From assembly GCF_034440735.1 (NCBI RefSeq), contig NZ_CP140099.1:1-64000 (forward strand): a stretch of 64,000 nucleotides of DNA, read 5' to 3'. Source of the DNA: Deinococcus sp. AB2017081. Lineage in GTDB: Bacteria; Deinococcota; Deinococci; Deinococcales; Deinococcaceae. A program made the position numbers and the translations under genes. Every line of letters begins with the position of its first letter. Positions within the stretch are counted from its first letter, which is position 1. Of the stretch, positions 19,033 to 29,508 are shown in pieces. The notes below the pieces were generated by a model. That model did not search any database. It saw only the letters and a program-made list of their open reading frames with translations, and had not been told where the DNA came from.

Positions 19033-20334
19033 CTACAGGGTCAGCAGCATGGCCGCGCTCGCGGCCAGCATCAGGGCCGTGGCCAGCCAGCCCACCACCC
19101 TCAGCACTCGGGGCAGGGTGAACTGTCCCATCACCTCGTGGCGGCTGGCCATCAGCATCAGCGCGATCATCACCGGGCCCGCCGTGACGCCGTTGACGAT
19201 CGCCGACCAGTACAGTGCGCGCACCGGATCGACCGGCGAGAAGTTCAGCGCCACCCCGACCAGGGTCGCGGCTGTCAGTATTCCGTAGAAGCCCCGGGCG
19301 GCCAGGGGCCGCCGCTCCAGCCCCACCGGCCAGCGCAGCGCCTCGCCCACCGCGTAGGCCGCGGAGCCGGCCAGCACCGGCACCGCCAGCAGGCCCGTGC
19401 CGATGATCCCCAGGCTGAACAGCACGAAGGCGAAGTTGCCGGCCAGCGGCCTCAAGGCTTCGGCGGCCTGGGCGGCGGTCTGGATGGTTGTGACGCCGCC
19501 AGCGTGCAGCGTGACAGCGGCGGTCAGGATGATGAAAAAGGCCACCAGGTTGGAAAAGCCCATGCCGGCGAAGGTATCGACCCGGATGCGCCGGAACTGC
19601 TGCGGGGCCTGTTCGGGCGCCCGCGTCAGTCGCTCCTCTCCAGGCGTGGCGTGGAGATCCTCGACCTCCTGGGACGCCTGCCAGAAGAACAGGTAGGGGC
19701 TGATGGTGGTGCCCAGCACGGCGATCAACCCCTGGAGGTAGGGGCCGCTGAGGGTGAGGTGCGGCAGCACCGTAGCCCGCAGCACCGCGCCCCAGGGCAC
19801 CCGCACGGCCAGCACCACCGCCACATAGGCCAGCAGCGAGGCGCTGAGCCATTTGAGCACCCGCACATAGGCGTGATAGGGCACGAACACCTGGGCCAGG
19901 ACACAGCCCACCCCGAACAGCAGGGTGTAGAGGTGACCGTGGCCACCGATCACCAGCTTCATGGCCGCGCCCATGGCTCCCAGATCGGCCCCCAGGTTGA
20001 TGGTGTTGGCGACCAGCAGCAGCCCTGAGAGCAGATAGAGCCAGCCCGGCGCGAAATGGCGGCGCAGGTTGCCGGCCAGCCCGTGTCCGGTCACCCGGCC
20101 CACCCGGGCGCTGATCTCCTGAGTGACCGCCATCAGCGGGTATGAGAAGGGCATCGTCCAGAGCAGGCCAAAGCCGAACTGCGCCCCGACCTGCGAGTAG
20201 GTGGCGATGCCGCTGGGGTCATCATCGGACGCCCCGGTGATCACTCCCGGCCCCAGCAGCCGCCACCAGGGCCGGCGTTGGGTGCTGTCCACCTGCAGGT
20301 CTGCGGTGGGATGGTCTGTGGTCTGCTTGTCCAT
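19033..20334 (-). CDS. Atypical Nramp-family metal transporter
   Basis: 433 residues with about eleven membrane helices. Helix 1 has DDDPSGIATYSQVGAQFG, in which the classic D-P-G-N metal site reads D-P-S-G, so the Asn ligand is lost. Helix 6 has TTISPYLFFWQASQ where classic Nramps have A-x-x-M-P-H, so the Met ligand and the following His are replaced by Ser and Tyr. These changes match the Nramp-related branch that may favour hard ions such as Mg2+ or Mn2+ rather than Fe2+; this is inference. Divergent from PAP2, with its own regulon-1 site. Confidence 0.83.
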   Translation of the reverse strand: MDKQTTDHPTADLQVDSTQRRPWWRLLGPGVITGASDDDPSGIATYSQVGAQFGFGLLWTMPFSYPLMAVTQEISARVGRVTGHGLAGNLRRHFAPGWLYLLSGLLLVANTINLGADLGAMGAAMKLVIGGHGHLYTLLFGVGCVLAQVFVPYHAYVRVLKWLSASLLAYVAVVLAVRVPWGAVLRATVLPHLTLSGPYLQGLIAVLGTTISPYLFFWQASQEVEDLHATPGEERLTRAPEQAPQQFRRIRVDTFAGMGFSNLVAFFIILTAAVTLHAGGVTTIQTAAQAAEALRPLAGNFAFVLFSLGIIGTGLLAVPVLAGSAAYAVGEALRWPVGLERRPLAARGFYGILTAATLVGVALNFSPVDPVRALYWSAIVNGVTAGPVMIALMLMASRHEVMGQFTLPRVLRVVGWLATALMLAASAAMLLTL

Positions 20335-20351
20335 GGGCGCCCCCGCCCGGC

Positions 20352-20383
20352 ACCGTATCCAGCCCGGGTATAGCCCCGGTATA
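20352..20383 (-). promoter_or_regulatory. Regulon-1 operator and -10 box for the Nramp gene
   Basis: TATACC-N5-TATACC (20383-20367), N9, TACGGT (20357-20352). The ATG is 17 bases further on. It overlaps the plus-strand PAP2 operator. Confidence 0.75.
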
Positions 20384-20411
20384 CCTTCGCTTTACCCGCG
20401 CCGCGCACAGT
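20369..20411 (+). promoter_or_regulatory. Regulon-1 triple operator and -10 box for PAP2-cydDCAB
   Basis: TATAGC 20369, TATACC 20380, TTTACC 20391 (steps of 11), N9, CACAGT 20406-20411, six bases, GTG at 20418. Confidence 0.78.
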
Positions 20412-20417
20412 GGCCCG

Positions 20418-21128
20418 GTGACCCCCCTCCCCCCTGCTCTGCGCGCTGTCCGTCCGGCGGCGCTGGCCCGCATGTTGCTGGGCATCTTCCTTCCTCTGCT
20501 GCTGCTGGGCGTGATCGCCGAGGACGTCTTCGAGAAGGAGCGCTTCGCCTTTGAGGCGCCCATCATGGCCTGGATCCACGCGCACGCGGGAGCGGGACTG
20601 ACCACGCTGAGCCTCGGCCTCAACACCCTGGGGGGCCCGCTCGTCACGGGCGCCGCGCTGATCGTGCTCACCGTGGGCCTGTGGCTGGGCGGGCGGCGGT
20701 GGCCGGCGGCGCTCTCGGTGCTCGGCCTGGGCAGCGCGGTGGGCCTGGCCTTCGTCATGAAGCTCTTTTTCAACCGGCCCCGCCCCGAGCTGTGGCCCCG
20801 ACTGATCACCGAGCACGGCGCGGCCTTCCCCAGCGGCCACTCCACAGCGGCGGCGGCGCTGGCCACCTTCGCGGCCGTGCTGCTGTGGCGCACCGCCTGG
20901 CGCTGGCCGGCCGTGGTGCTGGGGGCCTGGTACGCCGGGCTGATGGGCTACTCGCGGCTGGTGCTGGGGGTGCACCTGCCCACCGACGTGCTGGCCGGCT
21001 GGCTGACCGGGGTGGCCAGTGTGCTGGCGGCCTACAGCGTGCTGGGAGGCCGGCTCAGACGGGGGCTGGCCGGGACTTCCACGGCCCCGGTCTCTCCCGA
21101 ACGTGCCCCGGCCAGGCCCCCCCAGTGA
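20418..21128 (+). CDS. PAP2 family lipid phosphatase
   Basis: 236 residues with about six membrane helices. All three phosphatase motifs are present: KLFFNRPRP (C1), FPSGHST (C2) and SRLVLGVHLPTDVLAG (C3). PAP2 membrane enzymes remove phosphate from undecaprenyl diphosphate or phosphatidyl lipids on the outer face. The GTG start is fixed by the -10 box six bases upstream. It overlaps cydD as TGATG and heads the cydDCAB operon. Paralog of the PAP2 at 30691-31350. Confidence 0.9.
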   Translation: MTPLPPALRAVRPAALARMLLGIFLPLLLLGVIAEDVFEKERFAFEAPIMAWIHAHAGAGLTTLSLGLNTLGGPLVTGAALIVLTVGLWLGGRRWPAALSVLGLGSAVGLAFVMKLFFNRPRPELWPRLITEHGAAFPSGHSTAAAALATFAAVLLWRTAWRWPAVVLGAWYAGLMGYSRLVLGVHLPTDVLAGWLTGVASVLAAYSVLGGRLRRGLAGTSTAPVSPERAPARPPQ

Positions 21129-22819
21129 TGACCCGGTCGGTCGCCGGGGGACGTCCGCCCCTCACCCGGCCTGATCCTGGGGCGCAGACTGCGCGCACTG
21201 TGCCCCGTTCCCCGTCGTCCCTGCGCTGGCTGGCCCATGACCGCCGGGTGTGGCACGGGCTGGGGCTCAGCGCCGTCCTGAGCCTGCTGGGCCTGGGCCT
21301 GGGCGCCGGCGCCTTCATCCTGATCGCCCAGGCGATCGCGCGCGCGCTGGCCGGCGCGCCGCTGCAGCCGGGCGAGCTGTGGTGGGTGGGCGGCCTGCTG
21401 CTGGGCCGGGCCCTGGCCCAGGGGGCCCGCGAGTGGGCCGGGCAGGGGCTCGCGGCGCGCATGATCCGCCACTGGCGCGGCGCCCTGACCCGTCAGGCGC
21501 TGGCCCTGGGCCCGGTGGCCCTGTCGCGCACCCACGGCGCCGAGCTGCTGACCCTGGACGCCGAACTGGGCCCCCGGCTCGCGCCGCTGTACGCCCGCTA
21601 CCTGCCGTCGGCCGTCCACGCGGGGCTGGCCTTCGCCGTGGTGCTGGCGGTCACGGCGCGCCTGGACGGGGCCACCGCCGGCGTGCTGCTGCTGACCGGC
21701 CCGCTGACCCTGCTGCTGCTGGCGCTGGTCGGCCTGGCCACCCACGCCGCCACCGAGCGGCAGTGGGTGGCGCACACGCGGCTGGCGGGCCGGCTGCTGA
21801 CCCTGACCCGGCATCTGCCCACCCTGCATGCCTTCGGGGTGACGCCGGCCTACCGCGAGGTGCTGGCCAGGACGGCCTCGGCGCAGCGCGCCGCCACCAT
21901 GGGAGTGCTGAAGGTGGCCTTTCTCAGCGGCTTCGTGATGGACTTCGCCGCCACCCTGGCCACGGCCCTGGCCGCCGTCTGGATCGGCGTGCGGCTCTTC
22001 GGCGGCGAGGCGCAGCTGGCGCCGACCCTCGCCGCACTGATGCTGGTGCCGGAGTTCTTCGGCCCGCTGCGTCAGCTGGGCGCCGACCGGCACGCCGCGC
22101 TGGACGCCGAGCCGGTGGGGGCCCGGCTGCGGACGCTGCTGTCCACCGTGCCGGGGCCCAGCGGCCCGCACCGGCCCCGGGGGCCGGGCCACCTCGAGCT
22201 GCGCGCGGCCCACGCGGAGCTGAGTCCCCACACGGCGCCCCTGAGCGCCGACCTGCCGCCCGGCAGCCGGCTGGCGCTGCGGGGCCCCAGCGGCAGCGGC
22301 AAGACGACGCTGCTGTGCGCGCTGGCCAAGTACACGCCGTACGCCGGGCAGATTCTGGTGGACGGCCAGGCGCTGGACGAGTTCGACGCCGCCGCCTGGC
22401 GGGAGCGGGTGGCGTACGTGCCGCAGCATCCCCGGCTGATCGCCGCCAGCGTGCGCGACAACCTGCGGCTGGGTCGCCCCGGGGCCAGCGACGCAGAGCT
22501 CATGGCCGTCGCCGCCTCGGTGGGCCTGCTGCCCGTGCTGGGCGCCCTGCCGGGTGGCTGGGACGCGCCGCTGGGTGAGGGCGGGGTCAGCCTCTCGGGG
22601 GGCGAGACGGCCCGGCTGGCCCTGGCCCGCGCCCTGCTCTCCGGCGCCGGGGTGCTGCTGCTCGATGAGGTCACCGCCCACCTGGACGCCGAGAGCGAGC
22701 GCAGCGTCCTCCTGGCCATGGACGCGGCGTGCACCGGGCGCACGGTGGTGCTGGCCACCCACCGGCCTGCCCCGGCCGGGTGGGAGCAGGCCACGCTGGC
22801 GGCGCGGGGAGCGTCATGA
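21128..22819 (+). CDS. cydD: ABC exporter subunit CydD
   Basis: 563 residues: ABC exporter membrane domain (about 40-330, six helices), then an ATPase domain (about 350-560) with Walker [10 protein letters not shown], signature [17 protein letters not shown], Walker [13 protein letters not shown] and an H-loop. With CydC it exports glutathione or cysteine (or handles heme) and is needed to assemble cytochrome bd. It overlaps PAP2 and cydC at both ends. Confidence 0.88.
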   Translation: MTRSVAGGRPPLTRPDPGAQTARTVPRSPSSLRWLAHDRRVWHGLGLSAVLSLLGLGLGAGAFILIAQAIARALAGAPLQPGELWWVGGLLLGRALAQGAREWAGQGLAARMIRHWRGALTRQALALGPVALSRTHGAELLTLDAELGPRLAPLYARYLPSAVHAGLAFAVVLAVTARLDGATAGVLLLTGPLTLLLLALVGLATHAATERQWVAHTRLAGRLLTLTRHLPTLHAFGVTPAYREVLARTASAQRAATMGVLKVAFLSGFVMDFAATLATALAAVWIGVRLFGGEAQLAPTLAALMLVPEFFGPLRQLGADRHAALDAEPVGARLRTLLSTVPGPSGPHRPRGPGHLELRAAHAELSPHTAPLSADLPPGSRLALRGPSGSGKTTLLCALAKYTPYAGQILVDGQALDEFDAAAWRERVAYVPQHPRLIAASVRDNLRLGRPGASDAELMAVAASVGLLPVLGALPGGWDAPLGEGGVSLSGGETARLALARALLSGAGVLLLDEVTAHLDAESERSVLLAMDAACTGRTVVLATHRPAPAGWEQATLAARGAS

Positions 22820-24413
22820 CCGCCTGGCCCACGCTGCTCGGCGTGCTGGCCGCGCTGGCCGGGCTGGGGCTGGCCGGCACCTCGGGGCTGCTGATCTCAC
22901 GCTCGGCGCTGCGGCCCGAAGACTTCCTGAGCCTGACCCTGCTGGTCACGGCCGTGCGGGCGCTGGGCCTGGGCCGCGCCGGGCTGCGCTACGCCGAGCG
23001 CCTTGCCGGGCATGCCGCCGCCCTGCAATCCGGTGAACGTGCGCGCCTGCGGCTCTTCGACACGCTCGCGCGCTTCGGACGTGACCTGCACGCGCATGAA
23101 CGCAGCGGCGACCTGCTGTCCCGGGGCGGGGCCGACATTGACGCCGCCCAGTTCCGGACGCTGCGCGTGGTGCTGCCCCTGTGGGCCGCCGGGGGCGTGG
23201 TCAGCGCGCTTGGCATCTGGCTGTGGACGATCGACCCCGCGCTGGCCCTGCTGGCCACCCTGCCGGTGCTGGCGGCCAGCGGCGGGGTCTGGGCACGGCG
23301 CGGGCCGGTCGAGCGGCTGGCCGCCGAGGACATGGCGCTGGGCCGGGAACACGGCACCCGCCTGCTCGACGCGCTGGCCGCCAGTGGCGAGGGGGCGGGC
23401 CGGCATCACGCTCCGGCGCTGGCCACTTTGGAGTCGCGACTCGAGCAGGTGGCCCGTGCCCAGGGCCGCCTGAGCGGCCAGCTCACGCTGGGCCGGGATC
23501 TGGCCTTTGCCCTGTGCGCGGGTGGGGTGCTCTGGCGCGGCGCCGCCCTGGTTGAGGCCGGGGCGCTGCCGGGCGCGGTGCTGGCCGCCGTGACGCTGGC
23601 CAGCGTGACGGCCGTCGACGTGCTGGTGCCCCTCTCGGCGCTGCCCGCGGCCCAGGCGCTGGCCCGGGTGGCGGCCCAGCGTCAGGCGGCCCTGGAGGCG
23701 CTGCAGCCTGCCGTCCAGGCGCCCGCCGCGCCCTGGCCGCTGCCGGGTGGCCCGTTCGAGATGGAGCTGCGCCGGGTCAGCCTGCGCCGGGCCGGACGGG
23801 TCATCCTGGAAGACGTCAGCCTGCGGCTGGCCGCCGGGGAGCGTGTGGCGCTGAGCGGCGCCAGCGGCGCCGGCAAGACCACCCTGCTGGCGCTGCTGTG
23901 CCGCGACCTCGATCCGGACGGTGGGCAGGTCACGTTCGGTGGCCGCGACCTGAGGGGGCTGGATCCGGCGGCGCTGAGGAGACGGCTGAGTCTGCACGAG
24001 CAGGGCGCGCCGCTGCTGGACGGCACCTTGAGTGAAAACCTGCGGCTGGGCGATCATGGGGCCCCGGACGAGACGCTGCGCGCCCTGCTCGACGACCTCG
24101 GCCTGACCGATCTGCCGCTCGACCTGTGGGTGGGCGAGGGCGGCAGTCGCCTGAGTGGTGGGCAGCGGGCGCGTGTCAGTCTGGCCCGCGCGCTCCTAAA
24201 ACCCTCCGAGGCCCTGCTGCTGGATGAACCCACCGCCTTCCTGGACGACGAGGCCGAGGCCCGGGCGCTGCAGGTCATCGAGCGGGAGCGGCGCGGGCGC
24301 GCCCTCCTGATCGTGACGCACCGCGCGGCGCCGCTGGCGATGGCCGATGTCCAGTACGTCCTGCACGAGGGGATTCTCAGCCCCGCAGGGCCTGCCCCTG
24401 AGAGGAGCGCTGT

Positions 24414-24417
<4 letters not shown>
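22816..24417 (+). CDS. cydC: ABC exporter subunit CydC
   Basis: 533 residues. Starts in the membrane domain ([20 protein letters not shown]) and includes [20 protein letters not shown], a CydC-like region. ATPase domain about 310-520: Walker [10 protein letters not shown], signature [17 protein letters not shown], Walker [13 protein letters not shown], then H-loop IVTHRA. Partner of CydD in the heterodimer. Its last four bases overlap cydA. Confidence 0.88.
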
Positions 24418-25825
<1,408 letters not shown>

Positions 25826-25829
<4 letters not shown>

Positions 25830-26884
25830 GCCCCGACCTGCCGACCCTCTGGTTCGTCCTGACGGCCCTGACCTTCACCATCTACTTCTTCCTAGACGGG
25901 TTTGACTTCGGGGTGGGGGTGCTGCAGCCGTTCCTGGCCCGCAACGAGGCGCAGCGCCGCGCCCTGATCGGCGCGGTGGGCCCCTTCTGGGCGGCCAACG
26001 AGGTCTGGGTGATCCTGGCCGCCAGCGTGATCTTCGCGGCCTTCCCACTGTGGTACGGCGCCCTGCTGAGTGCGCTCTACCCGCTGTTCACGCTGATCCT
26101 GCTGGCCCTCATCGGGCGGGGCGTGGCCTTCGAGTACCGGGCCGAGGTCGATCACCGACGCTGGCGGACGTTCTGGGACGTCACCTCATTTGTCTGCAAC
26201 GCCCTGCCCGCCTTCCTGTGGGGGGTGATCATGACCAACCTGGTTCGGGGTCTGCCCATCGGCGTCGGGGGCCGTTTTCAGGGCACTCCGCAAGACGCCT
26301 TTGACCTGTTCAGCGTGCTGGGAGGTCTGGCCACCCTCAGCCTGTTCGTGCTGCACGGCGCGACGTTCCTGCTGCTGCGGCTGAACCGTGAAGACCCCCT
26401 GCACGCCCGCGCACACCGGGCCGCGCTGACATGGGGCGCGCTCGCCTCTGGCCTGGTGCTGGCGTTCGTGTACACCGGCTTTGTGGGCCGCGGCCTGTTC
26501 CGCTCCTTCGGCCTGGCCGAGTGGGTGTTTCCGGCCGCGGCCGCCCTGAATCTGGGGCTGATCTGGCTCGCCCTGATCTTACGGCGCGACACGCTGGCTT
26601 TCGTGGCCACCGGCCTGACCATCGTGGCCTCGACCGCGACCATCTTCCTGAGTCTCTATCCCAGCGTCTTGCCGAGCACCCTGGGCGGCGCGTATACCCT
26701 GACGGTGCACAGCAGCGCCTCGGCGCCCTACACGCTGCAGCTGCTGAGCTGGGTCGCGCTGGCCTTCTTGCCCCTGATCATCGGCTATCAGGTCTGGAAC
26801 TACTGGGTCTTCCGGCAGCGCCTCAGCTCCCTCCCCGAGGGGACGGGCAGCGTGTTGTCGGAGCCCCGGGAGGAACCGGGGTGA
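25826..26884 (+). CDS. cydB: Cytochrome bd ubiquinol oxidase subunit II
   Basis: 352 residues, eight helices. Family opening [20 protein letters not shown], then [20 protein letters not shown] and GRGVAFEYR are standard CydB. Stabilises the heme d/b595 pocket of CydA. Last gene of PAP2-cydD-cydC-cydA-cydB; repeat A starts at its stop codon. Confidence 0.92.
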
Positions 26885-27026
26885 TACGGACTGAAGGAAG
26901 ATGGACGTGTATCCGGGACAGCACCCCATGCACGTCCATCTCCCTTCAGTCCGTGCTTTCTCCTTCTCCCTTCGGTCGGATTGAACCCGTACATGTGCGG
27001 GATTCAATCGGAGTTGGTATGAGCGG
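26882..27026. repeat. Short interspersed repeat A with nested inverted repeats
   Basis: It begins tgatacggact at the cydB stop and ends ggtatgagcgg. It contains a long imperfect hairpin (26886-26909 with 26931-26954) and a second one around 26975-27013 (tcggattgaa... to ...attcaatcgga). Its ends and the 37-bp inner block match repeat B at 29434-29508 in inverted order. MITE-like; the hairpin may also end cydB transcription. Confidence 0.6.
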
Positions 27027-27061
27027 AATTCGTGAACCCCGGAACCTCAGGGATGGGCGGT

Positions 27062-28520
27062 CAACCACCCATGACTAAAGTCGCGAGCTTGTGACTGCCC
27101 TCAGCGTCAGATGCAGGGATGGACCTGCCTTCAGCGTCACCGGACGTCACGTCTTCAGCCTCTCGGCTGGGGGCCGTCGACAAGGGCCCCGAATCCTACT
27201 CCTGTTCTTCTTTCCATCGCCACGCCCGCAGGCCCACGTTGATCGCCCCCACCACGTCCGCATGCCCCTGGTAGCCACAGGTCACGCAGGTGAACTGCTC
27301 GCCACCAGCGGGGCGGTTCTCCCGACTGGCGTGGGCGCACCTCGGACAGGTCTGCGAGGTGTACTTCGGATCGACCGCGATCACTAGCGAGCCGGCCAAT
27401 GGCGCCTTGTAGGCCACCATCGCCCGCGGCGCCGCGTAGCTCCAGGTCGACCGCACCCGGTTGGCGCGGCGCTGCTTGACCGATGCCTTCTTCGAGCTGG
27501 CCCGCCCCACGCGCTCCCGGATGTGGGCGAGTTTCTCCATGCCGATCAGGGCCCAGGGATGCGAATCGATGATCATGCGGGCGAGGACGTGGTTGCGGTC
27601 AGCCGTGAACCGTCTCTCCCGGACGCTGACGGAAACCAGTCTCCGCGTCGCGCTCCGGGTGCCTTTGGCTTGCAACTTCGTCCTGAGGTGCTGGTAGTGA
27701 TCGGCTTTCTTGCGGTGCGTCCTCCCTTCAAACATCGTGACGGCTCCGTCACTGCTCGGATCCATCACCTTGGTGACCGCGTGGTAGCGCTGACCGACGT
27801 CCACTCCAACGACCTGTTGGAGTTCACGGGGCTTTACGACGGTATCGACCGTGTAGGCCACCAACAAGTACCACTGCTTCTTGGGCTTGTCGTACCACAG
27901 CTTCGCCGCACCAATGTCGGTGTCCGGGTGCTGGAGGTCTTCGAGGTGGGCATTCCACCCGTAGTACCCGAGCGTCATCCGGCCTTCAAGGGTCATCACC
28001 GAGACCTGACGATCCTTCTTGAAGGAGTAGTCCCGGCCGTAGTGGTACTCGAGGGTCAGGGCTTTGAAGACTGGCGCGGTGTCGAGACCGCGGTAGAGCC
28101 GGGGAAGACGACCCTTACGGTTCGCCTGCCCCTGAGCGGTTTTGAGTCGGGCGACCGATTGCTTCGTGGTAGTCCACAGCGTCTTGTAGGCCGCCAACAC
28201 CAAGTCGCGCACCGAGCAGGCGAGCTGTGAGGCCAGCCCGTATTCGGCGCGGATGAAGGTGTAGCAGCCCTTCTGGATGGCGATGCCGCTGGGCGTCTTG
28301 CCGTTCGTGAAGGCCCACTGCGAGCAGTGGTTCTGCGCGGCGCGGTACGCCGTCGTCACCCCGCGCAGCCGGGCCGCCTGCTCCGGGGAGCAGACCAGCT
28401 TCAGCTTGGCAGAGCGGACACCCTTCACAGAAGAAAGATATTATTGAATGCGTTGAAGAATCAGAGCCCACCTCCGGTGGGCCACCCGCTCCTCCCATGA
28501 CTGAAGTCACAGGGCTCCGC
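27062..28520 (-). mobile_element. Solo TnpB element (IS200/IS605 superfamily)
   Basis: A tnpB with no tnpA. Near both ends lie small subterminal hairpins: gactgaagtc at 28499-28508 and gactaaagtc at 27073-27082, both next to cccatgact-type sequence, as expected for the left and right ends of this superfamily. Exact ends were not determined. The left end lies on the stop codon of the broken hydrolase gene. Confidence 0.7.
27196..28428 (-). CDS. tnpB: RNA-guided nuclease TnpB
   Basis: 410 residues. RuvC-like residues are all present: VVGVDVGQRY (Asp), ALIGMEKLAHI (Glu) and GHADVVGAINVG (Asp), with a CxxC...CxxC zinc ribbon (SQTCPRCAHAS, FTCVTCGYQ). The length is typical of the ISDra2 TnpB. TnpB cuts DNA guided by an omega-RNA made from the 3' part of its own gene and the right end; here that RNA would cover roughly 27060-27250 on the minus strand. 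The gene looks intact, so activity is plausible though the element lacks its transposase. Confidence 0.88.
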   Translation of the reverse strand: MKGVRSAKLKLVCSPEQAARLRGVTTAYRAAQNHCSQWAFTNGKTPSGIAIQKGCYTFIRAEYGLASQLACSVRDLVLAAYKTLWTTTKQSVARLKTAQGQANRKGRLPRLYRGLDTAPVFKALTLEYHYGRDYSFKKDRQVSVMTLEGRMTLGYYGWNAHLEDLQHPDTDIGAAKLWYDKPKKQWYLLVAYTVDTVVKPRELQQVVGVDVGQRYHAVTKVMDPSSDGAVTMFEGRTHRKKADHYQHLRTKLQAKGTRSATRRLVSVSVRERRFTADRNHVLARMIIDSHPWALIGMEKLAHIRERVGRASSKKASVKQRRANRVRSTWSYAAPRAMVAYKAPLAGSLVIAVDPKYTSQTCPRCAHASRENRPAGGEQFTCVTCGYQGHADVVGAINVGLRAWRWKEEQE

Positions 28521-29323
28521 GGGTGACGGCGCTGAAGAATTCTCCGATCTGGCGGCCGATCCCCGCGTTCATGTAACCGCCGAACAGGTGGGGCCCCTTC
28601 ACCGGCACGACCCGGACGTCGGCGCCGACCCGCCTGGCCAGCACGGCCAGACGCTCCCCGTTGGCGGCGCTGGCGACACCGGTGCCCTGCGGACTGACGA
28701 CTGTCAGGAGCGGGGTCAGGCGACCTCTGAACCGGGCGAAGTCGTTGACCGGGTCATGGCCACTCAAGCTGGCGCCGCCGTAGGCCCGGCGCACACTCTG
28801 GCCGCGCCGCTGTGAGGTGCGCACGGTGTCCTTGAGGTTGACCCGCCCGGCCACGCTGGCGCTGGCCCGCACCGGCCCCAGGGTCTGGGAGTAGGCCGTC
28901 AGGGTAGCGGGCAGGCCACCCATCGAGACCGTTGCCCTGGTCGTTCGGCCGGGAGGCCTGCTAGACCGTCCCGATGGCGGTCAGTATGACGGGACTGCCC
29001 CGGGTCTCGCGCCCGCTGTCGTTGCACAGCAGCACGTAGCCCTGAGCGTCAATGACGTCGGGGAGCGTGCCGGAGGGTGGATGCGTGACGCCGTCCAGGG
29101 CCTGCCCGCCCCGGCCGTGCGGGACAACCACCAGTCCGCAGCGCGCGTGACGGCAGCGCGCTGGCATGATGAGCTGGACAGCGCCCTGGGCGTCGGGGAT
29201 CGGCCGCAACGTCCGGTCGCCCGGCTCCACCTGCCGGCCCGCCGCCGGGGCCGGTGTAGGCGGGCGCTGGGCCAGCGTCGGGGTCACCGACACAGTTAGG
29301 GTGCGCAGGAGGTTGATAGACAC
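28507..29323 (-). pseudogene. Broken secreted alpha/beta hydrolase gene
   Basis: Two adjoining frames give two halves of one protein. 29323-28961 encodes a signal peptide and CGLVVVPHGRGG, DVIDAQGYVLLCNDSGRETR and ends GSPVILTAIGTV-stop. 28923-28507 begins MGGLPATLTAYSQTLGPVRA and ends with GPHLFGGYMNAGIGRQIGEF. The residues around the nucleophile elbow (expected G-x-S-M-G-G) are lost: the sequence between 28924 and 28965 holds a TAG, a frame change and probably a short deletion. The catalytic Ser motif survives only as TVSMGG. The TnpB element sits directly at its stop codon. Confidence 0.72.
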
Positions 29324-29340
29324 AGTACGTGGCGGATGGA

Positions 29341-29376
29341 GCCGTGGTTGAAGCCCTGGGCGGCTTCAACCACGGC
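29341..29376. terminator. 15-bp perfect inverted repeat
   Basis: Arms 29341-29355 and 29362-29376, loop ctgggc. Lies between the protease stop and the hydrolase remnant start. No T-run on either side; terminator or structural repeat. Confidence 0.45.
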
Positions 29377-29433
29377 CCTGCGCAGTGAAGCAAGGGGACA
29401 GGCGGACTGGACACCGGGCCAGGTGAACTGGCG

Positions 29434-29508
29434 CTCATACGGACTCCTCCTCCCTCCGGTCGGATTTCATCCCGTTTTCAACGGAATTCAATCGGAATCC
29501 GTATCACG
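29434..29508. repeat. Short interspersed repeat B
   Basis: Starts ctcatacggactcc and ends atccgtatcacg. The inner block tcggatttcatcccg...attcaatcgga has the same 37-bp length and end sequences as in repeat A. Its ends appear in opposite order to repeat A, so A and B are inverted around the TnpB/hydrolase segment. It abuts the protease stop codon. Confidence 0.55.

Noticed and set aside
26693..26709. TATACC inside cydB
   Set aside because: Lies in coding DNA, has no matching second half-site 11 bp on and no gene start nearby.
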